Positions 56,247 through 64,000 of a stretch of 64,000 nucleotides of DNA are shown here, piece by piece; the stretch's first letter is position 1, and every line of letters starts with the position of its first letter. Source of the DNA: Vibrio navarrensis (GTDB taxonomy: Bacteria > Pseudomonadota > Gammaproteobacteria > Enterobacterales > Vibrionaceae). The stretch covers positions 558,001-622,000 of the forward strand of contig NZ_JMCG01000002.1 in assembly GCF_000764325.1 (NCBI RefSeq). The letters are read 5' to 3'. Below the pieces are notes generated by a model. It ran no database searches and was not told the origin of the DNA. It saw nothing but the letters and a program-made list of their open reading frames with translations. Both the position numbers and the translations under genes were made by a program.

Positions 56247-57431
56247 TCATCCCGGATGTCCATCCACCCTTGGCGTGAGTAACATCTTGCCAAACTTAAC
56301 CACAAACAAGGTAAAAGCGATAACCCACAGCGCCGCGCTCAAGTTTACCCACACAAACAGATGTTCAGGGAAAGTGATCACCCCCAAGCTGCGCACGCAC
56401 GCCGCCAACAAAATGGAGAGAAAAGCGACGCGCAGATTAGGCCCTTTGTATATCATCCGCCCGGTGTGCCCCATCGTCACACGCGCAATCATCGCCAAGA
56501 TCAAGCCGCCCAACGCGCCGATGGCAAATAAATGCAGCAAATTATGCGTTGCCAGCGGAGTATGCCAAATACCTCGCAAGATCAAGCTAAGCGGCAGACA
56601 CAAATACGCGCCGTGTAGTGACCAAACCAAAGGCTCGCTCAATGTTCGCCATGGTTGCCAACGGCAAAAACGAACCAATTGTGCAATCCCAGTAAACAGC
56701 ATCAGCGCCGGACCGATTTGCAGAAAAGTGACCGGGAAAAAGCTAAGAACAAACAGCAAAACCAGTGGCAAGTTTGCCAGCCAATCTAACCAAACTAAAG
56801 TCGGCGCTTTTTCAAAGTTAAAACGACGGGCAGTAAAAAACGGGATAACGCGGCCGCCCATTACCGAAAGGAGTAAGGTAAACCACCACAACATTGCCTG
56901 CCACACTGCGGAGGCGCTAAAAGGCGGCATGCCTTTTATGGTGGCGTAACTGGCAAAATTGGCCGCTATCGCCAACAGAAAAAGGGGCACGAAAAACAGG
57001 TTGCGCCAACCTTTCGCTTTTACCACGCGACTGCCGACTTCATACGCGACTAAAGCAAGGAACAAGGCTTCAATACTGGAGGTCAGCCAAAGTGGCGTGG
57101 GTGTCCAGAGCAGAACTCTTGGTAAGATCCAAAGTACCACCAGCCAAGCGAGACGATGGTGTTTGGTGCCATTAACCCCTGTCCAGTTTTGTACCGCGGT
57201 GAGTAAGAAGCCAGCGACGATCGCCATGGCAAATCCGAACAGCATTTCGTGGACATGCCACCACAGCGCAGGGACCGCCAACCAAGAAGGTTGCCCTTTT
57301 TGAAACATCCATACCCAGGCAACAATGGCGACGACTGCATAAATCGAGCCCAGTAGAAAGAAAGGACGAAACCCCAGTCTTAACCAAGGTGGGATCGTTT
57401 CCTCTACCCGCTTATCCGTAATATTTATCAT
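56247..57431 (-). CDS. nnrS: NnrS family heme/copper membrane protein
   Basis: A polytopic inner-membrane protein of 394 residues with about 12 hydrophobic helices. His-rich conserved segments include WWHVHEMLFGFAMAIVAGFLLTAVQNWTG, GMPPFSASAVWQ, and ARVTMGHTGRMIY. NnrS contributes to nitric-oxide tolerance in V. cholerae. ATG 57431 is preferred because GGGGG precedes it; an ATG four codons upstream is also in frame. An NsrR-like box 56 bases upstream suggests NO-dependent control. Confidence 0.92.
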   Translation of the reverse strand: MINITDKRVEETIPPWLRLGFRPFFLLGSIYAVVAIVAWVWMFQKGQPSWLAVPALWWHVHEMLFGFAMAIVAGFLLTAVQNWTGVNGTKHHRLAWLVVLWILPRVLLWTPTPLWLTSSIEALFLALVAYEVGSRVVKAKGWRNLFFVPLFLLAIAANFASYATIKGMPPFSASAVWQAMLWWFTLLLSVMGGRVIPFFTARRFNFEKAPTLVWLDWLANLPLVLLFVLSFFPVTFLQIGPALMLFTGIAQLVRFCRWQPWRTLSEPLVWSLHGAYLCLPLSLILRGIWHTPLATHNLLHLFAIGALGGLILAMIARVTMGHTGRMIYKGPNLRVAFLSILLAACVRSLGVITFPEHLFVWVNLSAALWVIAFTLFVVKFGKMLLTPRVDGHPG

Positions 57432-57486
57432 CGCAGCCCCCATAACTTGATTTGATTTTGCTCGCCTAACAGCAGTGTAACATCAA

Positions 57487-57510
57487 AAGATGCAAAATAA
57501 ATACAAGTTT
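57487..57510 (-). promoter_or_regulatory. NsrR-like operator before nnrS
   Basis: AAGATGCAAAATAAATACAAG resembles the NsrR dyad (AAGATGCATTT / AAATGCATCTT): the left half is intact and the right half partly changed. It lies between divergent nnrS and the GGCT gene. Confidence 0.55.
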
Positions 57511-57566
57511 AAAATTATTCTCAGGTGGGTATAAATAGTCTCACCGCGATCACTTTGGGAGCTCAT

Positions 57567-58121
57567 ATGTATATCTTTGGTTATGGTAGTTTGATCAATT
57601 CAGCGTCGCGCCAATTAACCGGACAAACAGGCGAAGCAATTCCTGTTATTGCTCATGGCCTAGTGCGCTATTGGGGCAAAGTGGATGAAAGCTATGTTCT
57701 CTCACCTTTGGTGGTTAACCGCGGCGACAGCCAAGTCAACGGAGTGTTACTTGAGATTAATGAGCTGGCATTAGCTGAGTTTGATCGAAGAGAGCGCGGT
57801 TATCACCGCATTGCCATCAGCGCAGAACAGATAGAAACGGAACACACATTTCATCGTGACTATCCGATTTGGGTTTATGTAAAAGAGCAGCCGGAACCGC
57901 CCTGCACTTTAAGCCCTATCATGCAAACCTATGTCGATACGGTTTTAGCTGGCTGCTTGGAAATCTCGGCCGATTTTGCCCGTCATTTTATCGACTACAC
58001 TGTCGGTTGGCACTTTCCCAAAGAAAACGACCGCCACGCGCCAAAATATGGCAATTTAGCTGGCGTTGAGGAGCATCACTATCCACTGATCGATGCACTG
58101 ATTACACAAAAGGGAGCATAA
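57567..58121 (+). CDS. Gamma-glutamylcyclotransferase-fold protein
   Basis: A 184-residue protein with the GGCT/AIG2-like fold. The N-terminal MYIFGYGSLIN holds the glycine-rich loop YGSL, and the likely catalytic acid is in FDRRERGYHRI. It may release 5-oxoproline from gamma-glutamyl compounds, but related proteins have other roles and the substrate is unknown. ATG 57567 has GGGAG upstream; the open frame starts 14 codons earlier. Its stop codon is the loop of a terminator hairpin. Confidence 0.78.
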   Translation: MYIFGYGSLINSASRQLTGQTGEAIPVIAHGLVRYWGKVDESYVLSPLVVNRGDSQVNGVLLEINELALAEFDRRERGYHRIAISAEQIETEHTFHRDYPIWVYVKEQPEPPCTLSPIMQTYVDTVLAGCLEISADFARHFIDYTVGWHFPKENDRHAPKYGNLAGVEEHHYPLIDALITQKGA

Positions 58122-58130
58122 TGCTCCCTT
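58110..58130 (-). terminator. Terminator after the chemoreceptor gene
   Basis: A 9-pair stem AAGGGAGCA / TGCTCCCTT whose 3-base loop is the TAA stop of the plus-strand GGCT gene. On the minus strand TTTTG follows, so it mainly serves the chemoreceptor gene. Confidence 0.75.
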
Positions 58131-58187
58131 GGGTCATTTATCAATAAGTCGATAGAACAGCGACATAAGCGGTCTATTCGACAAACA

Positions 58188-59787
58188 TTAGAGTCTAAAG
58201 CGCGTCATTTTTTCATCGAGCTGGCGAGAGAGTTCCGCTAATGTTTCACTCTCTTCGGCCAAGAAATTGACGGCTTGCGACATCTCCATCGCGGCGTCAT
58301 TAATCCCACTGACGTTGCGATTCATCTCTTCCGCCACGGCACTCTGTTCTTCCGCGGCAGTGGCTATTTGCGTCGCTTTGTCACTCACATGACGAATATG
58401 GTCAACAATAAGCTGTAAATCTTCTCCAGCATGCTCTGCCTGAGCCACACTGCTGTCGGCCAAAGAGCGGCTTTTTTGCATCGCATCCACCGCAGCCACG
58501 GCGAGTTGCTGCAGACGATTAATCGTGGTTTGAATTTCATCGGTCGAATGATGAGTACGCCCAGCGAGATTACGCACTTCGTCTGCGACCACGGCAAAGC
58601 CTCGTCCTTGTTCACCAGCGCGAGCGGCTTCAATTGCCGCATTAAGAGCTAGAAGGTTGGTTTGTTCAGAAATGCCGCTAATCACACTGGTCACTTCACT
58701 GATTTGCATCACGCCTTCTTTGAGTTTGTTGACCTGCTCATTAGCCACATTTAACTCAACAGAAAGTTGGCGAATACTATCGACACTAGAATGCACATCC
58801 TTATCACCGAGGTTGGCTTCTTTGGTTGCATCGAGTGTATCGCGCGCCGTATCTTCAGCATGCCCGGCCACATCGGCCACCGTCGCACTCATCTCATTCA
58901 TCGCGGTCGCCAGTTGATTGAGTTGATCGCGCTGACTGACTACCGCTTGGCTGGTCTCTTCCGCTGAAGTAGCAATACGCACCGCGGCATCGGCCACTTC
59001 TGACGCTGACTGCACGGATTCATACAGAGCATCCCGAACCGAAGTAATGCTTTCGTTGATATCGTGCGCCAAGCGGCCGAACTCATCTCGACCTTCAACC
59101 TTCACGCGAGCGGTTAAATCGCCTTTCGCCACTTGCTTCATGCTTTCGCGAATCGCTTGCAATGGCTCAACTACAGCACGGGTAATCACAATACCCAAGC
59201 CGCTCATCAGCAAGGTGACGATTAAAGTGGCTAGCCCCATTTTCATGATCTGCTGGTTGACCGCCGCTTCAATGCCATCTAGCAGCATACCCGAACCAAT
59301 AATCCATCCCCATGGCGCAAAACCTTGTACCACCGAGAGCTTATCGGCTGGCTGGCCAGCATTATTCTGCCAAGGGTAGATCAATGATCCGGTTCGGCCA
59401 CTACTGCCTTTTTCTACCATGGTGAACCAAAATTGCCCGTCGCTACCATTACCCATCTGCTTTCCGACCAGATCATCACGAATGGGATGGACAATGGTGT
59501 AGCGGTTTTCATCCATCACAAATAGATAATTTTCGCCGTCAAAGCGTGTATGTTTGATCAATGCTTTCGCTTGTTGCTGCGCTTCTTGTCTCGGTAACGT
59601 CTGATTGAGATAAGCCACCTGAGAAAACACACTGCGTATCACCGCATTTAAGCGGGCTTCTCTTTCAAAAATGAGGTTTTGTTTAAGTGCATTAGCAGAA
59701 ATAGCCAGTAGAGAGAAATCCCAGTATTCCAACCGCAATAATAATAGTCAGCTTGTAGCTGACTTTGATGTTTCTTAGCTTCAACAT
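58188..59787 (-). pseudogene. Methyl-accepting chemotaxis protein gene with N-terminal frameshift
   Basis: A chemoreceptor. ATG 59787 begins a normal first membrane segment ([20 protein letters not shown], then ILGFLS), but the frame ends after 31 codons. The rest ([18 protein letters not shown] onward) lies in another frame: a Cache-type sensor with [13 protein letters not shown], a second membrane helix, HAMP, and a full signalling domain with [21 protein letters not shown]. The break falls in a CT repeat (AG at 59710-59715 on the plus strand). Adding one CT unit restores a 533-residue protein with continuous [10 protein letters not shown]. Without it, only a form starting at an unlikely TTG (59738), lacking the first helix, could be made. 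It could be a true mutation, a variable repeat or a sequencing error. Confidence 0.88.
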
Positions 59788-59985
59788 GACGTGATACCAC
59801 CCTAAATCAATCTTGAACAAATGTTGAAACTGATAATTTTGTTATTTTTAGACTCACTTTATTTAGCATGGTCGACGGTTTTTACTTTGCCAGAATAGAA
59901 ATGCAGATTGTTATTAAGCTCAAAAAACATTATGCAAAACCATGAAATGCACCAAGTAGTTATGCGTCTACTCTGGCCATTTAAC

Positions 59986-60900
59986 CTATTCGATCGAAGC
60001 TTTCACCACCCCTCTAAGCCAAAGTCCCTTGTCACTCTGTGTGGCACTCGAATGCCAAACCAAGGAGATATCGAAATCGGCTACGGCGAGAGGTGGCTGA
60101 AACGTCACCAGGCCATCATCAAAACCGTTCGCTTTCGCCATGCGTTCCGGCACGATGGCGATTAACTCTCGGCCAGCGAGAAGATGGCGAATAGTAAGAA
60201 AGTTTCGGCTGGCTAAAGAGACTCGGCGGCTCAAACCGTATGAAGCTAACGTTTTGTCGGTTTGTGTCGTCAAACTGCCATCAGTACTGACCAATGCCTG
60301 TTCAAGCGCGGCAAATTTCTCTAACGTCATGCCTTGCACATCAATAAGCTTTGGATCGCACAGGCATACATGGCGCTCAGTGTAGAGGTACTGCGCGCAA
60401 AACTTGCTATCCAGTTGTGGGATCGATCCTATCACCACATCCAACTTTTCTTGTTCCGTTAAGGAGAGATAGTTTTGACGGTTGACATTGACAAAGCTGA
60501 CTTGCGCGTTAGGTGCTTCCGAACGTATCGCGTCATACAATTGAGCCGCGAAGATGAACTCTGCATAGTCGGTCAAACCGATACGGCAAACACCTTCAAA
60601 CTGTGATGGGCAGAACTCACGCCGAGTCAAAAGCTCGCGTGAAATCGATTCAAGTAGCCCATCAATAAACGGCGCAATTTTATGTGCGTACTCGGTTGGC
60701 TCCATCTTGTGCCCTTTGCGTTCAAACAGCGGATCGTCCAACATGATACGTAGACGGCCTAAGCTGTGGCTCATGGCTGACTGACTAACAAAGCCCATTT
60801 CGGCGGCTACGCTGACACTCCGGTAGCGGTAAAGCTGTGAGAAGACCACCAGCAGGTTCAGATCCATATTCTTCCAGTTCAGATCGCCGAGCACTTTCAT
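59986..60900 (-). CDS. LysR family transcriptional regulator
   Basis: A regulator of about 304 residues. The helix-turn-helix is at about 12-70 (MDLNLLVVFSQLYRYRSVSVAAEMGFVSQSAMSHSLGRLR), followed by a LysR substrate-binding domain from about 95. It resembles the NodD/LeuO-like group that starts NMDLNLL. ATG 60900 has AGGA nearby; the frame extends to 60945 and an ATG at 60867 is also possible. It is divergent from chrA, which it may control. Confidence 0.86.
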   Translation of the reverse strand: MKVLGDLNWKNMDLNLLVVFSQLYRYRSVSVAAEMGFVSQSAMSHSLGRLRIMLDDPLFERKGHKMEPTEYAHKIAPFIDGLLESISRELLTRREFCPSQFEGVCRIGLTDYAEFIFAAQLYDAIRSEAPNAQVSFVNVNRQNYLSLTEQEKLDVVIGSIPQLDSKFCAQYLYTERHVCLCDPKLIDVQGMTLEKFAALEQALVSTDGSLTTQTDKTLASYGLSRRVSLASRNFLTIRHLLAGRELIAIVPERMAKANGFDDGLVTFQPPLAVADFDISLVWHSSATQSDKGLWLRGVVKASIE

Positions 60901-60993
60901 CCCATCCTGTTCATACAAAAAATGAAAACTATTAATTTGAATCATTATAAGTCGCTGCGTACAGTGTGCTCATCATTTATATGAGAAAAATCC

Positions 60994-62136
60994 ATGTTCA
61001 CAATTTTCAAAACCTTCTTTTACTTGGGCTGGATCAGTTTCGGCGGCCCTGCAGCACATATTGGTTATTTTCGTCATACCTTTGTGGAAAAACGCCATTG
61101 GCTAAGCGATGAGGAGTACGCTCAATTAGTCGCTTTAAGCCAATTTTTGCCGGGGCCGGGCTCAAGTCAGGTCGGTTTTGGTTTAGGCTACAAACAAGGG
61201 GGCTTAGCTGGGGCTTGTGCGGCTTTTTTCGGTTTTACGCTTCCGTCAGTCATTGTCATGTTGCTGTTGGCGCTGCTGAGCAGCCAAATCATGGGCAATA
61301 TCTGGTTCGAACAGGTAGTGCATGGTCTCAAGCTGCTGGCCGTGGTGGTGGTCGCCGATGCGGCTTGGGGCATGTATCAGAATTTTTGTCGCACACGTCT
61401 AACCACAGCGCTGTGTGTGGTCACTGCTTTTGCCTTGCTGGTTTTCCCTTCTATCGCGACACAAATGTTGCTGTTACTTGTGGCTGCCGTGATTGGTGTG
61501 GCCTTTATAAAAAACGACAAGGTCGCTTCTCCATCCGAGTTTAAACCGTCACTATGGCCACTGGTGATGTTTGTTCTGCTGCTATTGGTTCTGCCCATTG
61601 CCGCGACCCAACACTCTCTTTTCACGCTTTTCAACGATTTCTTCCAAGCAGGCAGCCTGGTGTTTGGTGGTGGTCATGTAGTGCTGCCTCTTTTGCAAAA
61701 CATTGTCGGCGATAAGCTCAGTCAAGACGCCTTTTTAACCGGTTACGCCGCTGCACAAGCCGTGCCCGGGCCTATGTTTACCTTTGCTACCTACATTGGC
61801 TATGTACTTCATCCACAAGCACCGATTTTCGGAGCCTTAGTCGCGACATGCGCCGTCTTTCTGCCTGGTTTTCTTCTGATGCTCGCTGTCTTGAAAAACT
61901 GGCAACAACTGGCAAACAAACCGAAAGTCAGTGGCGCATTGATGGGCGTCAACGCGTCAGTGGTGGGTCTACTGGTAGCGGCGCTTTATCAACCCGTGTT
62001 TAGCAGTGCGGTAAGCTCTGGTCTTGATGTCGGGATAATTTTGTGCGGCTTTTTTCTACACAAACAGGTAAAGCTGCCCATATTAGCGCTGGTTATTTTC
62101 TTTATGCTCGCTGGTATTGTCAGCGGCAGCTTCTAG
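60994..62136 (+). CDS. chrA: Chromate transporter ChrA
   Basis: An inner-membrane transporter of the CHR family, 380 residues with two homologous CHR domains. The N-terminal one has YLGWISFGGPAAHIGYFRHTFV and SQFLPGPGSSQVGFGLGY. The second has GSLVFGGGHVVLPLL and AAQAVPGPMFTFATYIGY. The family exports chromate, and some members may move sulfate or related anions. It is divergent from a LysR gene. No other metal-resistance gene is next to it. Confidence 0.92.
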   Translation: MFTIFKTFFYLGWISFGGPAAHIGYFRHTFVEKRHWLSDEEYAQLVALSQFLPGPGSSQVGFGLGYKQGGLAGACAAFFGFTLPSVIVMLLLALLSSQIMGNIWFEQVVHGLKLLAVVVVADAAWGMYQNFCRTRLTTALCVVTAFALLVFPSIATQMLLLLVAAVIGVAFIKNDKVASPSEFKPSLWPLVMFVLLLLVLPIAATQHSLFTLFNDFFQAGSLVFGGGHVVLPLLQNIVGDKLSQDAFLTGYAAAQAVPGPMFTFATYIGYVLHPQAPIFGALVATCAVFLPGFLLMLAVLKNWQQLANKPKVSGALMGVNASVVGLLVAALYQPVFSSAVSSGLDVGIILCGFFLHKQVKLPILALVIFFMLAGIVSGSF

Positions 62137-62387
62137 TCCTACTCGCAGGATGGTTAAGCCTATTGACTGCCCAACGGGTTGTTTTGACTTCAGTTAGGCA
62201 ACGCCGACTTCTCTTCTCGATACCACATCCCGACAAAAGTCAGTGAAACGGATTAGATCCATTTCTTGACACAATTTCTCAACAACAAAACGTGGATTTT
62301 TATTTCTGACCAACCCAAACCATGCTAGATTAACAATAAATTAACATAACAATAACGATTATTTTGCCAATAACATGGAGTTAGAGA

Positions 62388-64000
62388 ATGATTCAGCCTA
62401 ACGAGTTAAGCAAACCCAACTGTGCTCTCCCACCGCCAAATGAAATGATCTTAAAATGGGCAGCGGAACGCCCCAATGAGGTCTATCTAAAACAAATCAT
62501 TAACCGCCAGTTCGTCGAGTTCACCTATGCACAAGTGGCTGACCAAGCCCTGCGTTTAGTCACCGCTCTTCGCGAACTCGGGGCACAACCGGGCGATCGC
62601 GTCGCACTGATTTCGAAAAACTGCGCCGAGTGGTTTATCTGCGATTTGGCGATGATGCTTGGCGATTACGTCAGTGTCCCGATTTTTCCCACCGCGAGTT
62701 CGGAAACGATTGAATACTGCTTGAACCACAGTGAAAGTAAAATTTTGATCGCGGGTAAACTTGATAATCCAGAGACTACGCAAAAAGTTATCGATGAGAT
62801 GACCGATATCAAGAGCATCGCTTTGCCGTATGATTCTGCGCCACAATGTCAATATCAGTACAAAAACTTAATTGCCAAGGCCGAGCCGAGTCAAGAACGC
62901 CCGCAGCACGACGATGACAAACTGATGTCTTTAGTCTATACCTCTGGAACCTCTGGTCTGCCGAAAGGCGCGATGCTCACTTATGGCGCATTTTGTTGGT
63001 CGGTGCATCAACTGATTAAACACATCGGAATTCAAGAAAACGACCGCCTGTTCTCTTATTTACCTCTTGCGCACATCACTGAGCGCGTCTATATCTTTGG
63101 CTCTTCAGTGATCGGAGGTGTTCCTACTGCCTTTCCCGAATCGCTGGATACTTTTATCGAAGATGTCAAAATGCAGCGCCCAACGCTGTTCATTTCCGTA
63201 CCACGCTTATGGACACTGTTCCAGCAGCGCATCCAAGACAAATTGCCGCAAAAACGTCTTAATTTTTTGCTGAAGATTCCCTTAGTCAATTCCTTGATCA
63301 AAAAGAAGCTGGCCGATGGACTTGGTTTAGATCAAGCTCGCGTGCTGGGTTGCGGCTCCGCCCCAGTCTCCCCTGCACTGCTCCAGTGGTACCACAGTGT
63401 CGGGCTCAACATTACTGAAGCTTGGGGGATGACAGAGGCCTTTGCCTACACCACATTGAATTACCCATTTAGGGCCGACAAAATCGGCAGTGTTGGCAAT
63501 GCAGGACCGGGCATTGAACTGAAAATCGCCGAAGATAGCGAGATCATGGTTCGCAGCCAAGGGCTCTTTTCTGGCTACTATAAGAATGACATTGCGATCA
63601 AAGAATCTTTTGATAAAGAAGGCTGGCTACATACTGGCGACATAGGCTCCATCGACAGCGAAGGCTATTTGACCATTCAAGGTCGTAAGAAAGACACCTT
63701 CAAAACCGCCAAAGGAAAGTTTGTCGCACCTGTTCCCATCGAGAAAAAACTCTTTGAATACAGCCGTGTGGAGATGATGTGCCTCATTGGCTCCGGGTTA
63801 CCGGCACCAATCTTACTGGTTGTGCCACATAACTTCCCTCATTTTGACCGTGAGCGGTATGAACGGACCACGCAAAAAGTCATCAAACGCATGAATGCCG
63901 AATTGGAATCTCATCAGCAGATCAAGGGAGTCCTGATGATTAAAGAGCCCTGGAGTATCGAAAACGGCATTTTGACGCCAACACTGAAAATAAAACGTCA
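62388..64000 (+). CDS. Long-chain acyl-CoA synthetase (AMP-forming), 3' end outside window
   Basis: An adenylate-forming enzyme, 537 codons visible and open at the window edge; the family is about 600 residues. It starts MIQPNELSKPNCALPPPNEM at ATG 62388 with GGAG 7 bases upstream. The AMP-binding P-loop is LVYTSGTSGLPKGAML, followed by YLPLAHITERV, the motif AWGMTEAFAYTT, and WLHTGDIGSIDSEGYLTIQGRKKDTFKTAKGK with the catalytic-lysine hinge region. It activates fatty acids to acyl-CoA. The family fits FadD15/AAE-like ligases better than E. coli FadD. An ATG at 62375 is in another frame. Confidence 0.92.
   Translation, partial: MIQPNELSKPNCALPPPNEMILKWAAERPNEVYLKQIINRQFVEFTYAQVADQALRLVTALRELGAQPGDRVALISKNCAEWFICDLAMMLGDYVSVPIFPTASSETIEYCLNHSESKILIAGKLDNPETTQKVIDEMTDIKSIALPYDSAPQCQYQYKNLIAKAEPSQERPQHDDDKLMSLVYTSGTSGLPKGAMLTYGAFCWSVHQLIKHIGIQENDRLFSYLPLAHITERVYIFGSSVIGGVPTAFPESLDTFIEDVKMQRPTLFISVPRLWTLFQQRIQDKLPQKRLNFLLKIPLVNSLIKKKLADGLGLDQARVLGCGSAPVSPALLQWYHSVGLNITEAWGMTEAFAYTTLNYPFRADKIGSVGNAGPGIELKIAEDSEIMVRSQGLFSGYYKNDIAIKESFDKEGWLHTGDIGSIDSEGYLTIQGRKKDTFKTAKGKFVAPVPIEKKLFEYSRVEMMCLIGSGLPAPILLVVPHNFPHFDRERYERTTQKVIKRMNAELESHQQIKGVLMIKEPWSIENGILTPTLKIKR

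Noticed and set aside
59692..59738. TTG 59738 as the real chemoreceptor start
   Set aside because: It would remove the first membrane helix, while a proper start with a normal helix exists at 59787 in the other frame.

Overview
The window is about 64 kb of a Vibrio chromosome. Signs of this are a complete nqrABCDEF sodium-pumping NADH dehydrogenase operon with apbE and nqrM, an OmpK-type outer-membrane protein, the 343-residue form of DapD, the yajL-csdA and csdE-tcdA neighbourhoods, a CTG-N10-CAG LexA box at both dinB and yebG, and a DUF2850 membrane protein that I associate with vibrios. Gene content is mostly housekeeping. The species cannot be fixed from the sequence alone; a V. vulnificus-like relative is a guess. 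No rRNA, tRNA, CRISPR array, prophage or insertion sequence was seen.

Layout. 1-2.5 kb: the end of proS, a DUF533 gene, and a yaeP/DUF4250 pair ending in a heptanucleotide tandem array. 2.5-8.4 kb: a sodium-dependent transporter, yggN, a RecQ-family helicase overlapping dinB tail to tail, and a DUF2789 gene. 8.4-16.5 kb (minus strand): bolA, then nqrABCDEF, a terminator and long hairpin, then apbE and nqrM; together these encode, flavinylate and mature Na+-NQR. 16.7-20.5 kb: rlmG, yajG, a cyclophilin gene broken by one stop codon, and ampG. 20.5-22.5 kb: a ChrR-type zinc/cupin anti-sigma factor, its ECF sigma factor and a Lon N-terminal-like protein, with two similar candidate promoters. 22.8-29.6 kb: ompK, panE, yajL, csdA, and opposite them csdE, tcdA, mltA and DUF2850. 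29.7-41 kb: argA, an unrecognised 60-residue protein behind a structured leader, and recC-recB-recD with a doubtful small ORF between recC and recB. 41-47 kb: a YejM-like sulfatase-fold membrane protein, a TDT transporter with a divergent LysR regulator, yebG and dapD. 47-52.5 kb: the glycerol regulon glpF-glpK, glpR, glpD with GlpR-like operators. 52.6-64 kb: a ZntB/CorA transporter behind an unusual nested hairpin, a divergent pair encoding a GNAT-C39 peptidase fusion and a RimK-like ATP-grasp enzyme, nnrS with an NsrR-like box, a GGCT-fold protein, a frameshifted chemoreceptor gene, a LysR regulator, chrA, and an acyl-CoA synthetase gene cut by the window end.

The best candidate for an undescribed system is the divergent GNAT-C39 / RimK-like pair (53.6-56.2 kb): one locus that predicts acetylation, proteolysis and ATP-dependent amide-bond formation on an unknown peptide. 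Other points of interest are the nested hairpin that could hide the zntB ribosome-binding site, the two disrupted genes (a point stop in the cyclophilin gene and a probable CT-repeat contraction in the chemoreceptor gene), the ECF sigma promoter pair, and two heptamer arrays that both lie between convergent genes and fit one degenerate unit.
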